A DNA stretch of 64,000 nt, from positions 1,860,001 to 1,924,000 of the forward strand of contig NZ_CP037933.1 of NCBI RefSeq assembly GCF_004355225.1, given 5' to 3'. The notes below the pieces were generated by a model that searched no databases, was not told the origin of the DNA, and was given only the letters and a program-made list of their open reading frames with translations. The DNA comes from Flavobacterium nackdongense. GTDB taxonomy: Bacteria > Bacteroidota > Bacteroidia > Flavobacteriales > Flavobacteriaceae. This document shows positions 27,008 to 35,515 of this stretch, piece by piece (position 1 is the first letter of the stretch; each line of letters begins with the position of its first letter). Made by a program: the position numbers and the translations under genes.

Positions 27008-27061
27008 TAAAATAAAATTAAAAAAAAGGGATTAACTCCAAAAAACTTTGTTAAATGGAAG

Positions 27062-27096
27062 CAAAAAAAAACTCCCCAACTGAATTTGGAGAGTTT
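27062..27096 (-). terminator. Terminator of the second MORN/TonB-like gene
   Basis: AAACTC/GAGTTT outer and CCAA/TTGG inner pairing with one mismatch, then a T-run of nine on the minus strand; 44 bp after the stop at 27141. Confidence 0.8.
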
Positions 27097-27140
27097 GAAA
27101 GAAAAGGTTTTTAAAATTAATTTTTAAAAGGAAATCAAAT

Positions 27141-28172
27141 TTAATATTTGTTTAAAGAGTTATTATAATGGCGTCTAGCTGTTGTTGTTTGAGAAGAAAA
27201 ATTATTCAAACCATTCTCCTGTTCATAATTCCTTTCATAGGGGCTTTGGATGGAAATAGGTAAACTAAAAAAACATCTCACTTTTTGCCCTCTTTGCTCT
27301 CCGGGAATCCAATTGCCATAACCTTTCAAAACTCGAATGGCTTCTTCACCTGTTCCATAACCCAAATCTCTAAGAATTCTGAAATCAACCAACGAACCAT
27401 CCTTTTCAACAACAAAAGTCACAAAAACTTTACCTTTTAGACCTTGTATATTGGGAGTTTTATAATTTTTTCCAATGTATTGATAAAAATCAGCCATTCC
27501 CTTTTTAGGGTTGGGTTTGGATTCAAATGAAGTGTATTTGTTTTCTACTTTGTTGGAGTCAATACATACTCCTGAGATAAATGTTCCTTTGTCATATTTT
27601 TCGATATAAGTGGATTTTGTTTTATTAATAGAACCTGTCCAAATACTATCTTTCACATAATTGATTAACTTTCCTTTGCCGTATTCATTATCCAAATAAC
27701 CAAAACCATCGGTTACAATTTGTTCTCCTTTTTCGTTCCAAAAGTGTTTTATCTTTTTGTTTGGAATAGCTACATTTTCGTCATCGCTTTGCTCACCAAC
27801 ATATTTTATTTTACCATTTTCGTAAAATTCAAAAAATTCACCTAACGGTTTGTTATCGAGATAATTAATTACAGATTTTTTATTACCATTTTCATAATAA
27901 TAAATAAAATTCCCAGTCTTGCGAATTACATTTCGATTTGAGGTAGCACCTCTCATTTGAATTTTACCCGATTTATAATAAACCCGTACTTGATAAGTGG
28001 CGCTATCAGCAAATTTGTAATTTTTAATTACTTCCACATAACGGTAATTATCAGCTGTACCCAATTTAAAATTTTCATCGAGATAGGAGACTTGGTCATT
28101 ATCGGTAATACCTTGTGAAATACACAATTTTGGAACGAGAAGTAACAGCAAAGCAAATAGAATGGATTTCAT
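27141..28172 (-). CDS. Secreted MORN-repeat protein with TonB-like C-terminal domain, paralogue of 20124-21080
   Basis: A 343-residue exported protein with signal peptide MKSILFALLLLLVPKLCISQ, MORN/YwqK-like repeats (about 75-220: GNFIYYYENGNKKSV, GEFFEFYENGKIKYV) and a TonB-C-like domain (about 230-310: KGKVFVTFVVEKDGSL, GYGTGEEAIRVL, WIPGEQRGQKVR). The order, the KKGMADFYQYIGKNY linker and the WIPGEQRG block match the paralogue across the photolyase cluster. It has an extra C-terminal asparagine/serine-rich tail (NFSSQTTTARRHYNNSLNKY). The role is unknown. Confidence 0.82.
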   Translation of the reverse strand: MKSILFALLLLLVPKLCISQGITDNDQVSYLDENFKLGTADNYRYVEVIKNYKFADSATYQVRVYYKSGKIQMRGATSNRNVIRKTGNFIYYYENGNKKSVINYLDNKPLGEFFEFYENGKIKYVGEQSDDENVAIPNKKIKHFWNEKGEQIVTDGFGYLDNEYGKGKLINYVKDSIWTGSINKTKSTYIEKYDKGTFISGVCIDSNKVENKYTSFESKPNPKKGMADFYQYIGKNYKTPNIQGLKGKVFVTFVVEKDGSLVDFRILRDLGYGTGEEAIRVLKGYGNWIPGEQRGQKVRCFFSLPISIQSPYERNYEQENGLNNFSSQTTTARRHYNNSLNKY

Positions 28173-28194
28173 AAAATGAGGATAAATTAAGAAT

Positions 28195-28225
28195 CAAATG
28201 TATTAATTTTAATACATTTTGGCAA
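28195..28225 (-). promoter_or_regulatory. Promoter of the second MORN/TonB-like gene
   Basis: Minus-strand TTG (28223-28225), 20 bp, TACATTTG (28195-28202), 23 bp before the ATG and inside the end of the GAF gene. Confidence 0.6.
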
Positions 28226-28664
28226 TTTCCTCATTCACAAATTCCAAAAATCTTTCGTCTTTTTCGGTAAACGGATCGATAACGTGACTGTCAATATCTA
28301 TTTGTCCCATATTTTCTCCATTTACAAAAAGTGGTACCACAATTTCGGATTTTACCGTAAAACTACAAGCAATATAATTGTCTTGCGCAGCTACATCGGG
28401 AACCACAAAATTAGCATTAGAAACCGCCACTTGTCCGCAAATACCTTTCCCAAAAGGAATTACCGTATGATCCGTTTCGGCACCCACATACGGGCCAAGA
28501 TGCAGGGTTTTGGTCGCGTGATTGGCAAAATAAAAACCTACCCAATTGTAATAATCGATGGAGTTGCTGAGCAATTCACATATTTTCAATAATTTTTCTT
28601 CTCTTGAAATGGTAGAATTTGAAGTAATTTCGGTTACTTTGGGTTTTAATGCTTCGAAAGTCAT
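28209..28664 (-). CDS. GAF-domain free methionine (R)-sulfoxide reductase
   Basis: A 151-residue single GAF domain matching the fRMsr family, which reduces free methionine-R-sulfoxide. I take the ATG at 28664 (MTFEALKPK); an upstream GTG would add 12 poorly conserved residues. Family motifs are YNWVGFYF (39-46), PFGKGICG with Cys76 and NYIAC with Cys100, followed by SEIVVPLF and GQIDIDS. The third cysteine of the E. coli enzyme appears absent, leaving two. It is transcribed divergently from xrtF and convergently with nothing nearby. Confidence 0.9.
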   Translation of the reverse strand: MTFEALKPKVTEITSNSTISREEKLLKICELLSNSIDYYNWVGFYFANHATKTLHLGPYVGAETDHTVIPFGKGICGQVAVSNANFVVPDVAAQDNYIACSFTVKSEIVVPLFVNGENMGQIDIDSHVIDPFTEKDERFLEFVNEEIAKMY

Positions 28665-28736
28665 AGTGCGATTTTTTTTGTAAAAGTATTTAAATGCCAC
28701 TATTTAATTTTATTTAAATTTGTTAAAAATTGTATT

Positions 28737-29294
28737 TTGAAAAAATATTTTATTCTCTACAAACCCTTTTTGCTGTTTTTAGGTAAATTTTTGCTGACGT
28801 ATTTGCTTTTAACCTTCATTTACCAAAGTTATCTTGGGCGATTTGATGTCAACCAAAATGAAACGGATAGTTTTACAAAACTAGTTGCACAACAAACGGA
28901 GGATGTACTGCTTTTCTTCAATTGCGATGTAAAAACCCTTCCCAATTCTAAAGAACCCGCAGTAAATTTATATTACAATCATAAACCGATGGCACGCATT
29001 ATAGAAGGTTGTAACGCCCTGAGTGTTATCATTTTGTTTGCGTCGTTCATCATTGCGTTTTCGGGAAAACTAAAACCTACTGTTTTGTATATTATCGGCG
29101 GAAGCCTAATTATTCATATTCTCAACGTGATAAGAATTGCTTTGTTATGTGTTTTTATGTACTATTATCCCAAGCAGCAACACTTTTTGCACGGAGTAGT
29201 CTTTCCTTTGTTTATCTACGGAGTGGTTTTTATTTTATGGATTATTTGGGTCAATAAATTTTCAAAATATGCTAAAAAAACTATTCAATCATAA
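28737..29294 (+). CDS. xrtF: Exosortase family protein XrtF
   Basis: An integral membrane cysteine protease/transpeptidase of the exosortase superfamily. The 185-residue product starts with TTG (KKYFILYKPFLLFLGKF, as I recall for flavobacterial XrtF) and has about five transmembrane helices. The catalytic set is visible: Cys in IIEGCNALSVIIL (about 87), Arg in LNVIRIALL (about 131) and His in FLHGVVFPLF (about 149). The substrates would be proteins with a matching C-terminal signal; none is obvious in this window. The partner gene overlaps by 26 bp. Confidence 0.92.
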   Translation: MKKYFILYKPFLLFLGKFLLTYLLLTFIYQSYLGRFDVNQNETDSFTKLVAQQTEDVLLFFNCDVKTLPNSKEPAVNLYYNHKPMARIIEGCNALSVIILFASFIIAFSGKLKPTVLYIIGGSLIIHILNVIRIALLCVFMYYYPKQQHFLHGVVFPLFIYGVVFILWIIWVNKFSKYAKKTIQS

Positions 29295-29712
29295 AATAAG
29301 AATTGCATTGGCGTTGGTATTTGTGGTGGCTTTAGCGCTAATCCGAGCCTACGAAGACCACTTATTTTACGATCCCTTTTTGGATTATTTCAAGGGGGAT
29401 TACTACAATTTAACCGTTCCGGTAGTTGACAACATCCAGTTATTTGCAGGCTTATTTTTCAGATATTTTCTCAATACGGCTTTGTCATTAGCTATAATTT
29501 ACGTTTTGTTCAAGGATATAGATGCCATAAAATTTGCATCGATTTTGTACCTTTTATTTTTTGTAATTCTAATAGGCGCTTTCTTTTTTATTCTTTTAAA
29601 AAATGGAGAACCCAACAAAATGGGCTTGTTTTACGTGAGACGATTTCTCATTCAACCCATTTTTTTGCTATTGTTTCTTCCTGCTTTTTATTATCAAAAG
29701 CAAAAACAATAA
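29269..29712 (+). CDS. Exosortase F system-associated membrane protein
   Basis: A 147-residue membrane protein with about four hydrophobic helices (residues 8-23, 48-70, 73-110, 125-141). The segment RAYEDHLFYDPFLDYFKGDY after the first helix is characteristic of the flavobacterial protein always seen next to XrtF. Its role is unknown; it may be a cofactor or scaffold. Its start overlaps the xrtF 3' end by 26 bp, so the pair is translationally coupled. Confidence 0.88.
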   Translation: MLKKLFNHKIRIALALVFVVALALIRAYEDHLFYDPFLDYFKGDYYNLTVPVVDNIQLFAGLFFRYFLNTALSLAIIYVLFKDIDAIKFASILYLLFFVILIGAFFFILLKNGEPNKMGLFYVRRFLIQPIFLLLFLPAFYYQKQKQ

Positions 29713-29793
29713 GACCAGAAATTAAGATTCAAATGCGCTACTAAAATTGACCTCTATTTCGTTACATTTACAGTTTTCCAATTACTTGAAGCT

Positions 29794-31047
29794 ATGTTAA
29801 AAGATATTTTTCTACAAATAATACTGATTTTTATTGTCAGTTCGGCAGTTGCACAAACAGAAACTGAGGTTGTTCCGCCGTATAATATCAAAACCGCTTC
29901 TTTTGTGCAAAGCAACGAAAATGTGGTTCCCATATTCAAATTAGGCGATGGATTTCAATTCCAATTTGATGATTTATTTGGCAACGAAGCCAATTATTAT
30001 TTCGAGATCGTGCATTGCGATTACGATTGGAAACCTACTGATATTCCAAAAACAGACTACATGACCGGTTTTGACGGACAAAGAATCATTCAATACGAAA
30101 ACTCGGTCAATACGCTGCAAATCTATTCGCATTACATCTTGCCCATTCCCAATCAGTTTATGCAGCTGCGCCTCAGTGGTAATTACATTCTGAAAATTTT
30201 AGACGAAAGTCGTGAGGTTGTTTTATCCCGAAGATTTATCATATATGAAGATGTCGTAACCATTCCTATGCGCGTCAGACGAGCGCGAACCGCTAATTTG
30301 TTGGATTTCAAACACAATATCGAGTTTACCATAAAGTCGCTGCTCATCAATTTTCAAACGCCCATCAAGAATGTAAAAATTGCCCTATTCCAAAACGGAC
30401 AAATCAATTCCGCCATCAAAAACATCGTTCCTCAATACACCATTGGCAATGATTTAATTTATAAATACGATACCGAAACCCAGTTTTGGGCAGGAAATGA
30501 ATTTTTGTATTTCGACAATAGCAACATCCGATCGGCAGGAAACAATATCTCGAGAATCAATTCCACTAACGGAATTTATAACTCGAATTTGTACACCCAT
30601 AATGCCCGAGGCAATTTACCTTATTCGGTCACTCCGGATGTCAATGGAAATTTTGTTGTACGGAACTTGGGCGCAGTCCGAAACGAAATCGAAGCCGATT
30701 ATGCTTGGGTTTATTTCAGCCTTTCGGCTCCGGCATATATGAAAAACAAAGGCATTTACATCACGGGAATGTTCAACAATTACAGCCTATCGCCAGAATA
30801 CAAAATGGATTTCAATACTGAAACCAAACTCTACGAAAAAGCCATTCTCATCAAACAAGGGTTCACTAATTTTCAATACCAAGTCGCAGACGATAAAGGC
30901 AATATCGATGGCGAAAGTAATATCGACGGGAATTATTGGCAAACCGAAAACGACTACACCATTTTAGTGTATTATCGCGAAAACACCGACCGCTATACGC
31001 GAGTAATAGGCAAAGCCTCAGCCAATTCTAATGTGGTTACTGATTAA
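29794..31047 (+). CDS. Type IX secretion system plug protein (DUF5103)
   Basis: A 417-residue exported protein with a signal peptide (MLKDIFLQIILIFIVSSAVAQ start) followed by the DUF5103 region: NVVPIFKLGDGFQFQFDDL, YYFEIVHCDYDWKPTDI, and the C-terminal immunoglobulin-like part with GIYITGMFNNY (about 323) and DYTILVYY. DUF5103 is the plug that closes the lateral-opening SprA/Sov outer-membrane translocon in the Flavobacterium johnsoniae T9SS structure. It fits the T9SS cargo tail of the protein at 7672-11538. Confidence 0.88.
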   Translation: MLKDIFLQIILIFIVSSAVAQTETEVVPPYNIKTASFVQSNENVVPIFKLGDGFQFQFDDLFGNEANYYFEIVHCDYDWKPTDIPKTDYMTGFDGQRIIQYENSVNTLQIYSHYILPIPNQFMQLRLSGNYILKILDESREVVLSRRFIIYEDVVTIPMRVRRARTANLLDFKHNIEFTIKSLLINFQTPIKNVKIALFQNGQINSAIKNIVPQYTIGNDLIYKYDTETQFWAGNEFLYFDNSNIRSAGNNISRINSTNGIYNSNLYTHNARGNLPYSVTPDVNGNFVVRNLGAVRNEIEADYAWVYFSLSAPAYMKNKGIYITGMFNNYSLSPEYKMDFNTETKLYEKAILIKQGFTNFQYQVADDKGNIDGESNIDGNYWQTENDYTILVYYRENTDRYTRVIGKASANSNVVTD

Positions 31048-31126
31048 AAAACATTGTGCAAAAAAGTACTAGTTCGTCTTTTTTTTGTAATTTTGCCCTA
31101 ATTCAACTTATTCGTAACAGTTTACT

Positions 31127-31513
31127 ATGGTTTCTCAGATTACAAGAGGCATAAAAATTTCGGTTTTGACTAGTTTTGAAGGTACTTACTTCAAAAACTA
31201 CAAAATTCATTTTGCCTTTAGTTACCAAATCACTATCGAAAATCACAGTAAAGATTCGGTGCAACTAATATCCCGCCACTGGGAAATTTTCGATTCACTC
31301 AATAATATCGAAATCGTCGATGGCGAAGGCGTAGTTGGCAAAAAACCCGTTCTGCGGCCAGGCGAATTGCATACGTACAATTCCAGTTGCCTTTTGGCCT
31401 CGCCCTACGGCGCAATGAAAGGCTATTTCAACATGATCAATTTTACCTCCACCAAAAATTTCAAAGTAATTGTGCCCACCTTCAAATTGTGCGTTCCATT
31501 TGCAATGAATTAA
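31127..31513 (+). CDS. apaG: ApaG protein
   Basis: A 128-residue single fibronectin-III-like beta-sandwich domain of the ApaG family. The full signature is present: GIKISVLTSFEG, FAFSYQITIENHSKDSVQLI (about 27-46), SRHWEIFDS, GEGVVGKKPVLRPGELHTYNS (about 66-86) and MKGYFNM. It was historically linked to cobalt/magnesium resistance in enterobacteria; the molecular activity is unsettled. A -7 box TAATTTTG lies at 31088-31095. Confidence 0.95.
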   Translation: MVSQITRGIKISVLTSFEGTYFKNYKIHFAFSYQITIENHSKDSVQLISRHWEIFDSLNNIEIVDGEGVVGKKPVLRPGELHTYNSSCLLASPYGAMKGYFNMINFTSTKNFKVIVPTFKLCVPFAMN

Positions 31514-31797
31514 GATTCCATAAGCCATCTTTTATAGAAGTCATTTTATTTGGAGCTTTTTCCAGCACTTCATTACAACTCCTCGTTCGAAAATCTTTTT
31601 TTCTAATGCAATTGCAGGAGCTTCCTTTGGTCGCTTTGCAATCACAAGAAAAAATAGCTTTTCGCTCTGCGGGGTTTTCATTTTGATCTGGGCTATTGGC
31701 AAAGTATAATCAACATATTTAACGTATCAACAACAAGTTTTTAAAACAATCCTTTGTACTTTTGTGAAAATTTTTTAAAAAACTCAAATACAATTAT
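31514..31797. other. Intergenic region with short hairpins, no gene seen
   Basis: 284 bp between apaG and pruA. From about 31547 it carries GGAGCTTTTTCCAGC, then CAACTCCTCG and AGGAGCTTCCT, unusually pyrimidine-rich on one strand, with an 11-nt AGGA-GCT-TCCT hairpin. No convincing ORF: one open frame crosses here from inside apaG but continues no known domain. The pruA promoter is at the end. Confidence 0.5.
31757..31764 (+). promoter_or_regulatory. -7 box of pruA
   Basis: TACTTTTG, 34 bp before the pruA ATG; no good TTG upstream. Confidence 0.45.
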
Positions 31798-33426
31798 ATG
31801 CTAAAAGGATTTTTCAATGTGCCAAAAGCCGTAAACGAACCTGTAAAATCGTATGCGCCAAATTCTCCGGAAAAAGCTGCCGTTCTAGCCGCTTATAAAA
31901 CCATGTGGAATACCACTATCGACGTTCCATTATACATCGGAAGCGAAGAAATCAGAACCGGAAATACCCGAAACATGACAGCGCCGCACGACCATAAACA
32001 CGTTGTGGGAACCTATCACCTTGCCGAAAAATCGCATATCGAAAAAGCCATTGCTAACGCTTTAGAATCTAGAACAAAATGGGCCAATATGGCTTGGGAA
32101 CAACGCGCCGCCATTTTCTTAAAAGCTGCCGAATTGATTGCCGGACCCTACAGAGCGAAAATAAATGCTGCAACAATGATTGCGCAATCCAAAAATATTT
32201 TTCAAGCCGAAATTGATGCCGCTTGCGAATTGATTGACTTCTTGCGTTATAATGTAGAATTTATGACACAAATTTATGCCGATCAACCAAAATCCAATTC
32301 CGATGTATGGAACCGATTGGAATACCGTCCGCTCGAAGGTTTTGTTTATGCTGTTACTCCTTTTAATTTCACTGCAATTGCCGCCAATCTTCCTGCAAGT
32401 GCTGCGATGATGGGTAATGTTGTGATTTGGAAACCAAGCGACAGCCAAGTATTCTCCGCAAAAATTATTATTGATGTTTTCAAAGAAGCCGGAATTCCTG
32501 ATGGTGTTATCAACGTAGTTTTTGGCGATGCTTTGATGATTACAGACACGGTTGTGGCAAGTCGTGATTTTGCAGGAATACATTTCACAGGATCTACACA
32601 CGTTTTTAAAGATATTTGGGCCAAAATTGGAACTAATATTCACCATTATAAAACCTACCCAAGAATTGTGGGCGAAACCGGTGGGAAAGATTTCGTTGTG
32701 GCGCATCCAAGTGCCAATGTAAAACAAGTTTCGACTGGAATTGTTCGTGGTGCTTTCGAATTCCAAGGACAAAAATGTTCCGCAGCGTCCAGAGCTTATG
32801 TGCCACAAAGCCTTTGGCCGGAACTAAAAAAACAATTGATTACCGATGTGAAATCAATGAAAATGGGCTCGCCAGAAGATTTTGGAAATTTCATTACGGC
32901 CGTTATTCACGAAGGTTCTTTCGATAAATTGGCCAGTTATATTGACCAAGCCAAAAAAGATGAAGATGCCGAAATTATAGTGGGTGGAAACTATGATAAA
33001 TCTGTTGGTTATTTTATTGAGCCAACCATAATCGTAACCACAAATCCGCATTACAGCACAATGGAAACCGAATTATTCGGCCCCGTAATGACGATTTTTG
33101 TTTATGAAGATGCCCAATGGCAAGAAACTTTGAAACTAGTTGATACTACTTCAGACTATGCATTAACTGGCGCAATTTTCAGTCAAGATCGTTATGCCAT
33201 CGAGGAAGCTACCATCGCTTTACAAAACGCAGCCGGAAATTTTTACATCAACGACAAACCAACTGGAGCCGTTGTGGGAATGCAGCCTTTTGGTGGTGCA
33301 AGAGCCTCAGGAACTAATGACAAAGCGGGTTCGGCCTTGAACTTATTGCGTTGGATTTCGCCAAGAACCATCAAAGAAACGTTCGTAACTCCGGAAGATT
33401 ATAGATACCCATTTTTGGGAGAATAA
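31798..33426 (+). CDS. pruA: L-glutamate gamma-semialdehyde dehydrogenase
   Basis: Oxidises glutamate semialdehyde (from pyrroline-5-carboxylate) to glutamate with NAD+, the second step of proline breakdown. The 542-residue aldehyde dehydrogenase resembles the mitochondrial/Bacteroidetes P5CDH type. Family segments include FNVPKAVNEPVKSYAPNSPE at the N-terminus, VTPFNFTAIAANLPA (about 182), the glutamate in RIVGETGGKDF (about 288), the catalytic cysteine in FQGQKCSAASRAY (about 327) and the C-terminal PFGGARASGTNDKAG. No PutA proline dehydrogenase domain is fused. A terminator follows. Confidence 0.96.
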   Translation: MLKGFFNVPKAVNEPVKSYAPNSPEKAAVLAAYKTMWNTTIDVPLYIGSEEIRTGNTRNMTAPHDHKHVVGTYHLAEKSHIEKAIANALESRTKWANMAWEQRAAIFLKAAELIAGPYRAKINAATMIAQSKNIFQAEIDAACELIDFLRYNVEFMTQIYADQPKSNSDVWNRLEYRPLEGFVYAVTPFNFTAIAANLPASAAMMGNVVIWKPSDSQVFSAKIIIDVFKEAGIPDGVINVVFGDALMITDTVVASRDFAGIHFTGSTHVFKDIWAKIGTNIHHYKTYPRIVGETGGKDFVVAHPSANVKQVSTGIVRGAFEFQGQKCSAASRAYVPQSLWPELKKQLITDVKSMKMGSPEDFGNFITAVIHEGSFDKLASYIDQAKKDEDAEIIVGGNYDKSVGYFIEPTIIVTTNPHYSTMETELFGPVMTIFVYEDAQWQETLKLVDTTSDYALTGAIFSQDRYAIEEATIALQNAAGNFYINDKPTGAVVGMQPFGGARASGTNDKAGSALNLLRWISPRTIKETFVTPEDYRYPFLGE

Positions 33427-33430
33427 TTTT

Positions 33431-33490
33431 AAAGGTACGAGGTTAGATATACGAAGTACAAAGTGTGAGGCGCGAAATACGAAGTACGAA
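33431..33490. repeat. Tandem TAC-GAA-GTA mini-hairpin repeat
   Basis: ATACGAAGTAC occurs at 33449 and again at 33477, a 28-bp period. Each holds a GAA triloop on a 3-bp TAC/GTA stem, the layout also found at 12575-12765. Confidence 0.55.
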
Positions 33491-33497
33491 ATTAAAG

Positions 33498-33530
33498 AAC
33501 TCCGGAAGTTGAATAGCTTCGGAGTTTTTG
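33498..33530 (+). terminator. Terminator of pruA
   Basis: AACTCCGGAAG pairs with CTTCGGAGTT (one bulged G), 8-nt loop, then a T-run. Confidence 0.85.
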
Positions 33531-33553
33531 CGTTTATATAATTAATCCTCGGA

Positions 33554-34048
33554 CTAGTCTTTTGGAATTTGATGACCGATTTTAGGACCAAAAGTCTTCC
33601 AAAGTAAAATTTCTGTAAATCCCTCTTTGATAAAATGGGGTAATTCGCCAATGACTTTAAAACCAAAATCCGTATAAAGTTGAAGCGCTCTGGTGTTGAA
33701 CGAGGAAACACAAATAAAGATATTGGGTGAAATTTTCAAAATACGTTCTTCGCAAAAATTCAAAAGTTTTGTACCAATCCCTTTTCCTCTAAAGTCTTCA
33801 TTGATACAAATCGTTTGAATATATCCTTTAAAAGTTCCTTCTATCTGTAGAATTACAAAACCAGTAATTACGTTTTCTGCTCTAACTACATACACCTCTT
33901 TTGATGCTCCTGCAAAGGCTTGAACGCACAAATTGAAATCCATTTCTAAGGTAATCCACGGATCCGATTTTGCCATCATCAAGGCGCAGAAATCAAAATC
34001 GTTTTGATTTGTTGTTTTCTCAATCGTAATTTTTTGAACAGTTTTCAT
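33554..34048 (-). CDS. GNAT-family N-acetyltransferase
   Basis: A 164-residue acetyl-CoA-dependent acetyltransferase. I take the ATG at 34048 (MKTVQKITIEKTTN); longer starts lie in the divergent promoter region. GNAT motif A is clear (IQTICINEDFRGKGIGTKLL, with acetyl-CoA loop RGKGIG at about 97-102), and motif B follows in VSSFNTRALQLYTDFGFKVI. The substrate cannot be told. It converges with pruA and diverges from the DUF1460 gene. Confidence 0.9.
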   Translation of the reverse strand: MKTVQKITIEKTTNQNDFDFCALMMAKSDPWITLEMDFNLCVQAFAGASKEVYVVRAENVITGFVILQIEGTFKGYIQTICINEDFRGKGIGTKLLNFCEERILKISPNIFICVSSFNTRALQLYTDFGFKVIGELPHFIKEGFTEILLWKTFGPKIGHQIPKD

Positions 34049-34071
34049 AAGTGTTTGAAATAGAATTCGTT

Positions 34072-34098
34072 CAAATATAATCATTTTTTGTAGCTTTG
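34072..34098. promoter_or_regulatory. Divergent promoter region, GNAT/DUF1460
   Basis: A minus-strand -7 box TATATTTG at 34072-34079 and a plus-strand TAGCTTTG at 34091-34098 face away from each other within 71 bp of intergenic DNA. Confidence 0.45.
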
Positions 34099-34118
34099 AA
34101 ATCCAATACATTTCTTCT

Positions 34119-34937
34119 ATGAAAAATCAAGTATTCTCCGCTATTTTATTTGGTCTTCTCGCTTTCCCTATCTTTTCTCAAACCAAAGACGAAGCCATTT
34201 TCATTGAAAAAAACAAAATAGAATTAGCCGAAACTCCATCGGAAACTGTGCTTAGAATTGCCAAAAGTTTTCTGAAAACTCCTTATGTCGCCTCTACTTT
34301 GGAAATCAATGAGACCGAACAATTAGTGTGTAATTTAAGCGAATTAGACTGCTTTACTTTCGATGAAAATGTGTTGGCTTTGTATCTAACCAAAAAGGGA
34401 AACTCCAATTCTTATGCTGATTTTCAAGAGATTTTAACGCAATTACGGTATCGAAATAACAAAATAGACGGATATGCTTCGCGCCTGCATTATTTTACAG
34501 AATGGGTACGACAAGCCGAAAAAAACAATTTTATCAAAGACATCACTTTGGAAATTGGTGGTGAAATCACCAACAAAGAAGTTCATTTTATGAGCAAAAA
34601 TCAAAAACTGTATCCTAAAATTAATGATGAAAAAACCTTGAAAACGATTGTTCAAAACGAAGAAAAAATCAACAAAAAGCGGCTATCACAAATAGAAAAG
34701 ACAAAAGTAGCCTCTGTAGAAAGCAAGATAAAAGAAGGTGATTTTATTGCAATGACTTCTACCATCGAAGGATTAGACTGCAACCACGTAGGAATTGCAA
34801 TTCTTGTCAAGGATCGAATTCATTTGCTTCACGCTTCATCCTCACTCAAAAAAGTCGTCATTTCAGAAAAACCATTAGCCGACTACCTGCAAGGCATCAA
34901 AAAAGATGCGGGAATTATGGTTTTGCGGGTTTTGTGA
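34119..34937 (+). CDS. DUF1460 (N-acetylmuramoyl-L-alanine amidase-like) protein
   Basis: A 272-residue exported protein with a signal peptide (KNQVFSAILFGLLAFPIFSQ). The DUF1460 domain, an NlpC/P60-like fold implicated in peptidoglycan fragment hydrolysis, covers most of the rest: AKSFLKTPYVASTLE (about 46), the likely nucleophile Cys in LDCFTFDENVLAL (about 79), IDGYASRLHYFTEW (about 116), and the His segment CNHVGIAIL followed by IHLLHASS (about 220-245). Probably periplasmic cell-wall recycling or remodelling. Substrate unverified. Confidence 0.88.
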   Translation: MKNQVFSAILFGLLAFPIFSQTKDEAIFIEKNKIELAETPSETVLRIAKSFLKTPYVASTLEINETEQLVCNLSELDCFTFDENVLALYLTKKGNSNSYADFQEILTQLRYRNNKIDGYASRLHYFTEWVRQAEKNNFIKDITLEIGGEITNKEVHFMSKNQKLYPKINDEKTLKTIVQNEEKINKKRLSQIEKTKVASVESKIKEGDFIAMTSTIEGLDCNHVGIAILVKDRIHLLHASSSLKKVVISEKPLADYLQGIKKDAGIMVLRVL

Positions 34938-35019
34938 AAATTTCAGATACTGCCTTTCGATAAAAGTCAAAACACAACAACAAATAATTCACCTCAAAAC
35001 ATTAAAAATTGTAACTAAT

Positions 35020-35397
35020 ATGGATAATTCAGTAACAAAATGGAGTGTATTCTTACTATGTATCATTGTGATTCCAAATAACTTTGGAGGATTTCCAATG
35101 TTATTTGTTATTCTAGGCGGCATTATTTCAGCTATTACTTTCCAAAGCTCAGTTGTAGATATGATTTTTACATTTTTACTGTGGTTCTCACTCTATTTTC
35201 TATTTTCAAAAAATAAATGGTTCAAAATAGCAGCCTATATTTTGATCTATTTTCTAATTTTCTATTTAGTGATACGAAGCGAGGCGAACCACGATCTAGT
35301 TTTCTTTTTTGTTTCTGCTTCACCTTATTTTTGTTGTTCAATTTATGATATTTATAAAACAAGTATTTATAGTCGCTTGAATTCAACTAATGAATGA
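35020..35397 (+). CDS. Small four-helix membrane protein
   Basis: A 125-residue protein of unknown family. I use the ATG at 35020 (MDNSVTKWSVFLLCIIV) because the longer frame overlaps the DUF1460 gene and lacks the compact membrane start. Four hydrophobic segments: about 8-19, 24-37, 43-62 and 69-86, with a further one near 93-108; a short cytoplasmic tail (YKTSIYSRLNSTNE) ends it. No charged catalytic residues in the membrane are evident. The gene could be co-transcribed with the DUF1460 gene 82 bp upstream; a terminator follows 118 bp downstream. Confidence 0.6.
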   Translation: MDNSVTKWSVFLLCIIVIPNNFGGFPMLFVILGGIISAITFQSSVVDMIFTFLLWFSLYFLFSKNKWFKIAAYILIYFLIFYLVIRSEANHDLVFFFVSASPYFCCSIYDIYKTSIYSRLNSTNE

Positions 35398-35515
35398 AAC
35401 TTTTCAGAAAAGAGTTGAAAACAGATTAATGTTTTATTTATTCAAAACAAAAGTGCTATATCAGTTAATTGCCTTTGGCAACCGATGCACAACTTATTGA
35501 AAAAAAGTTAACCAC

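Noticed and set aside
31387..31686. 99-codon frame running out of apaG into the gap
   Set aside because: Half overlaps apaG in another frame and the rest crosses the repeat-like spacer; no start signal or domain.
32119..32808. Long antisense open frame (229 codons) inside pruA
   Set aside because: It lies entirely opposite a conserved gene, is rich in Asn/Cys/His from codon-shadow composition, and has no domain or promoter.
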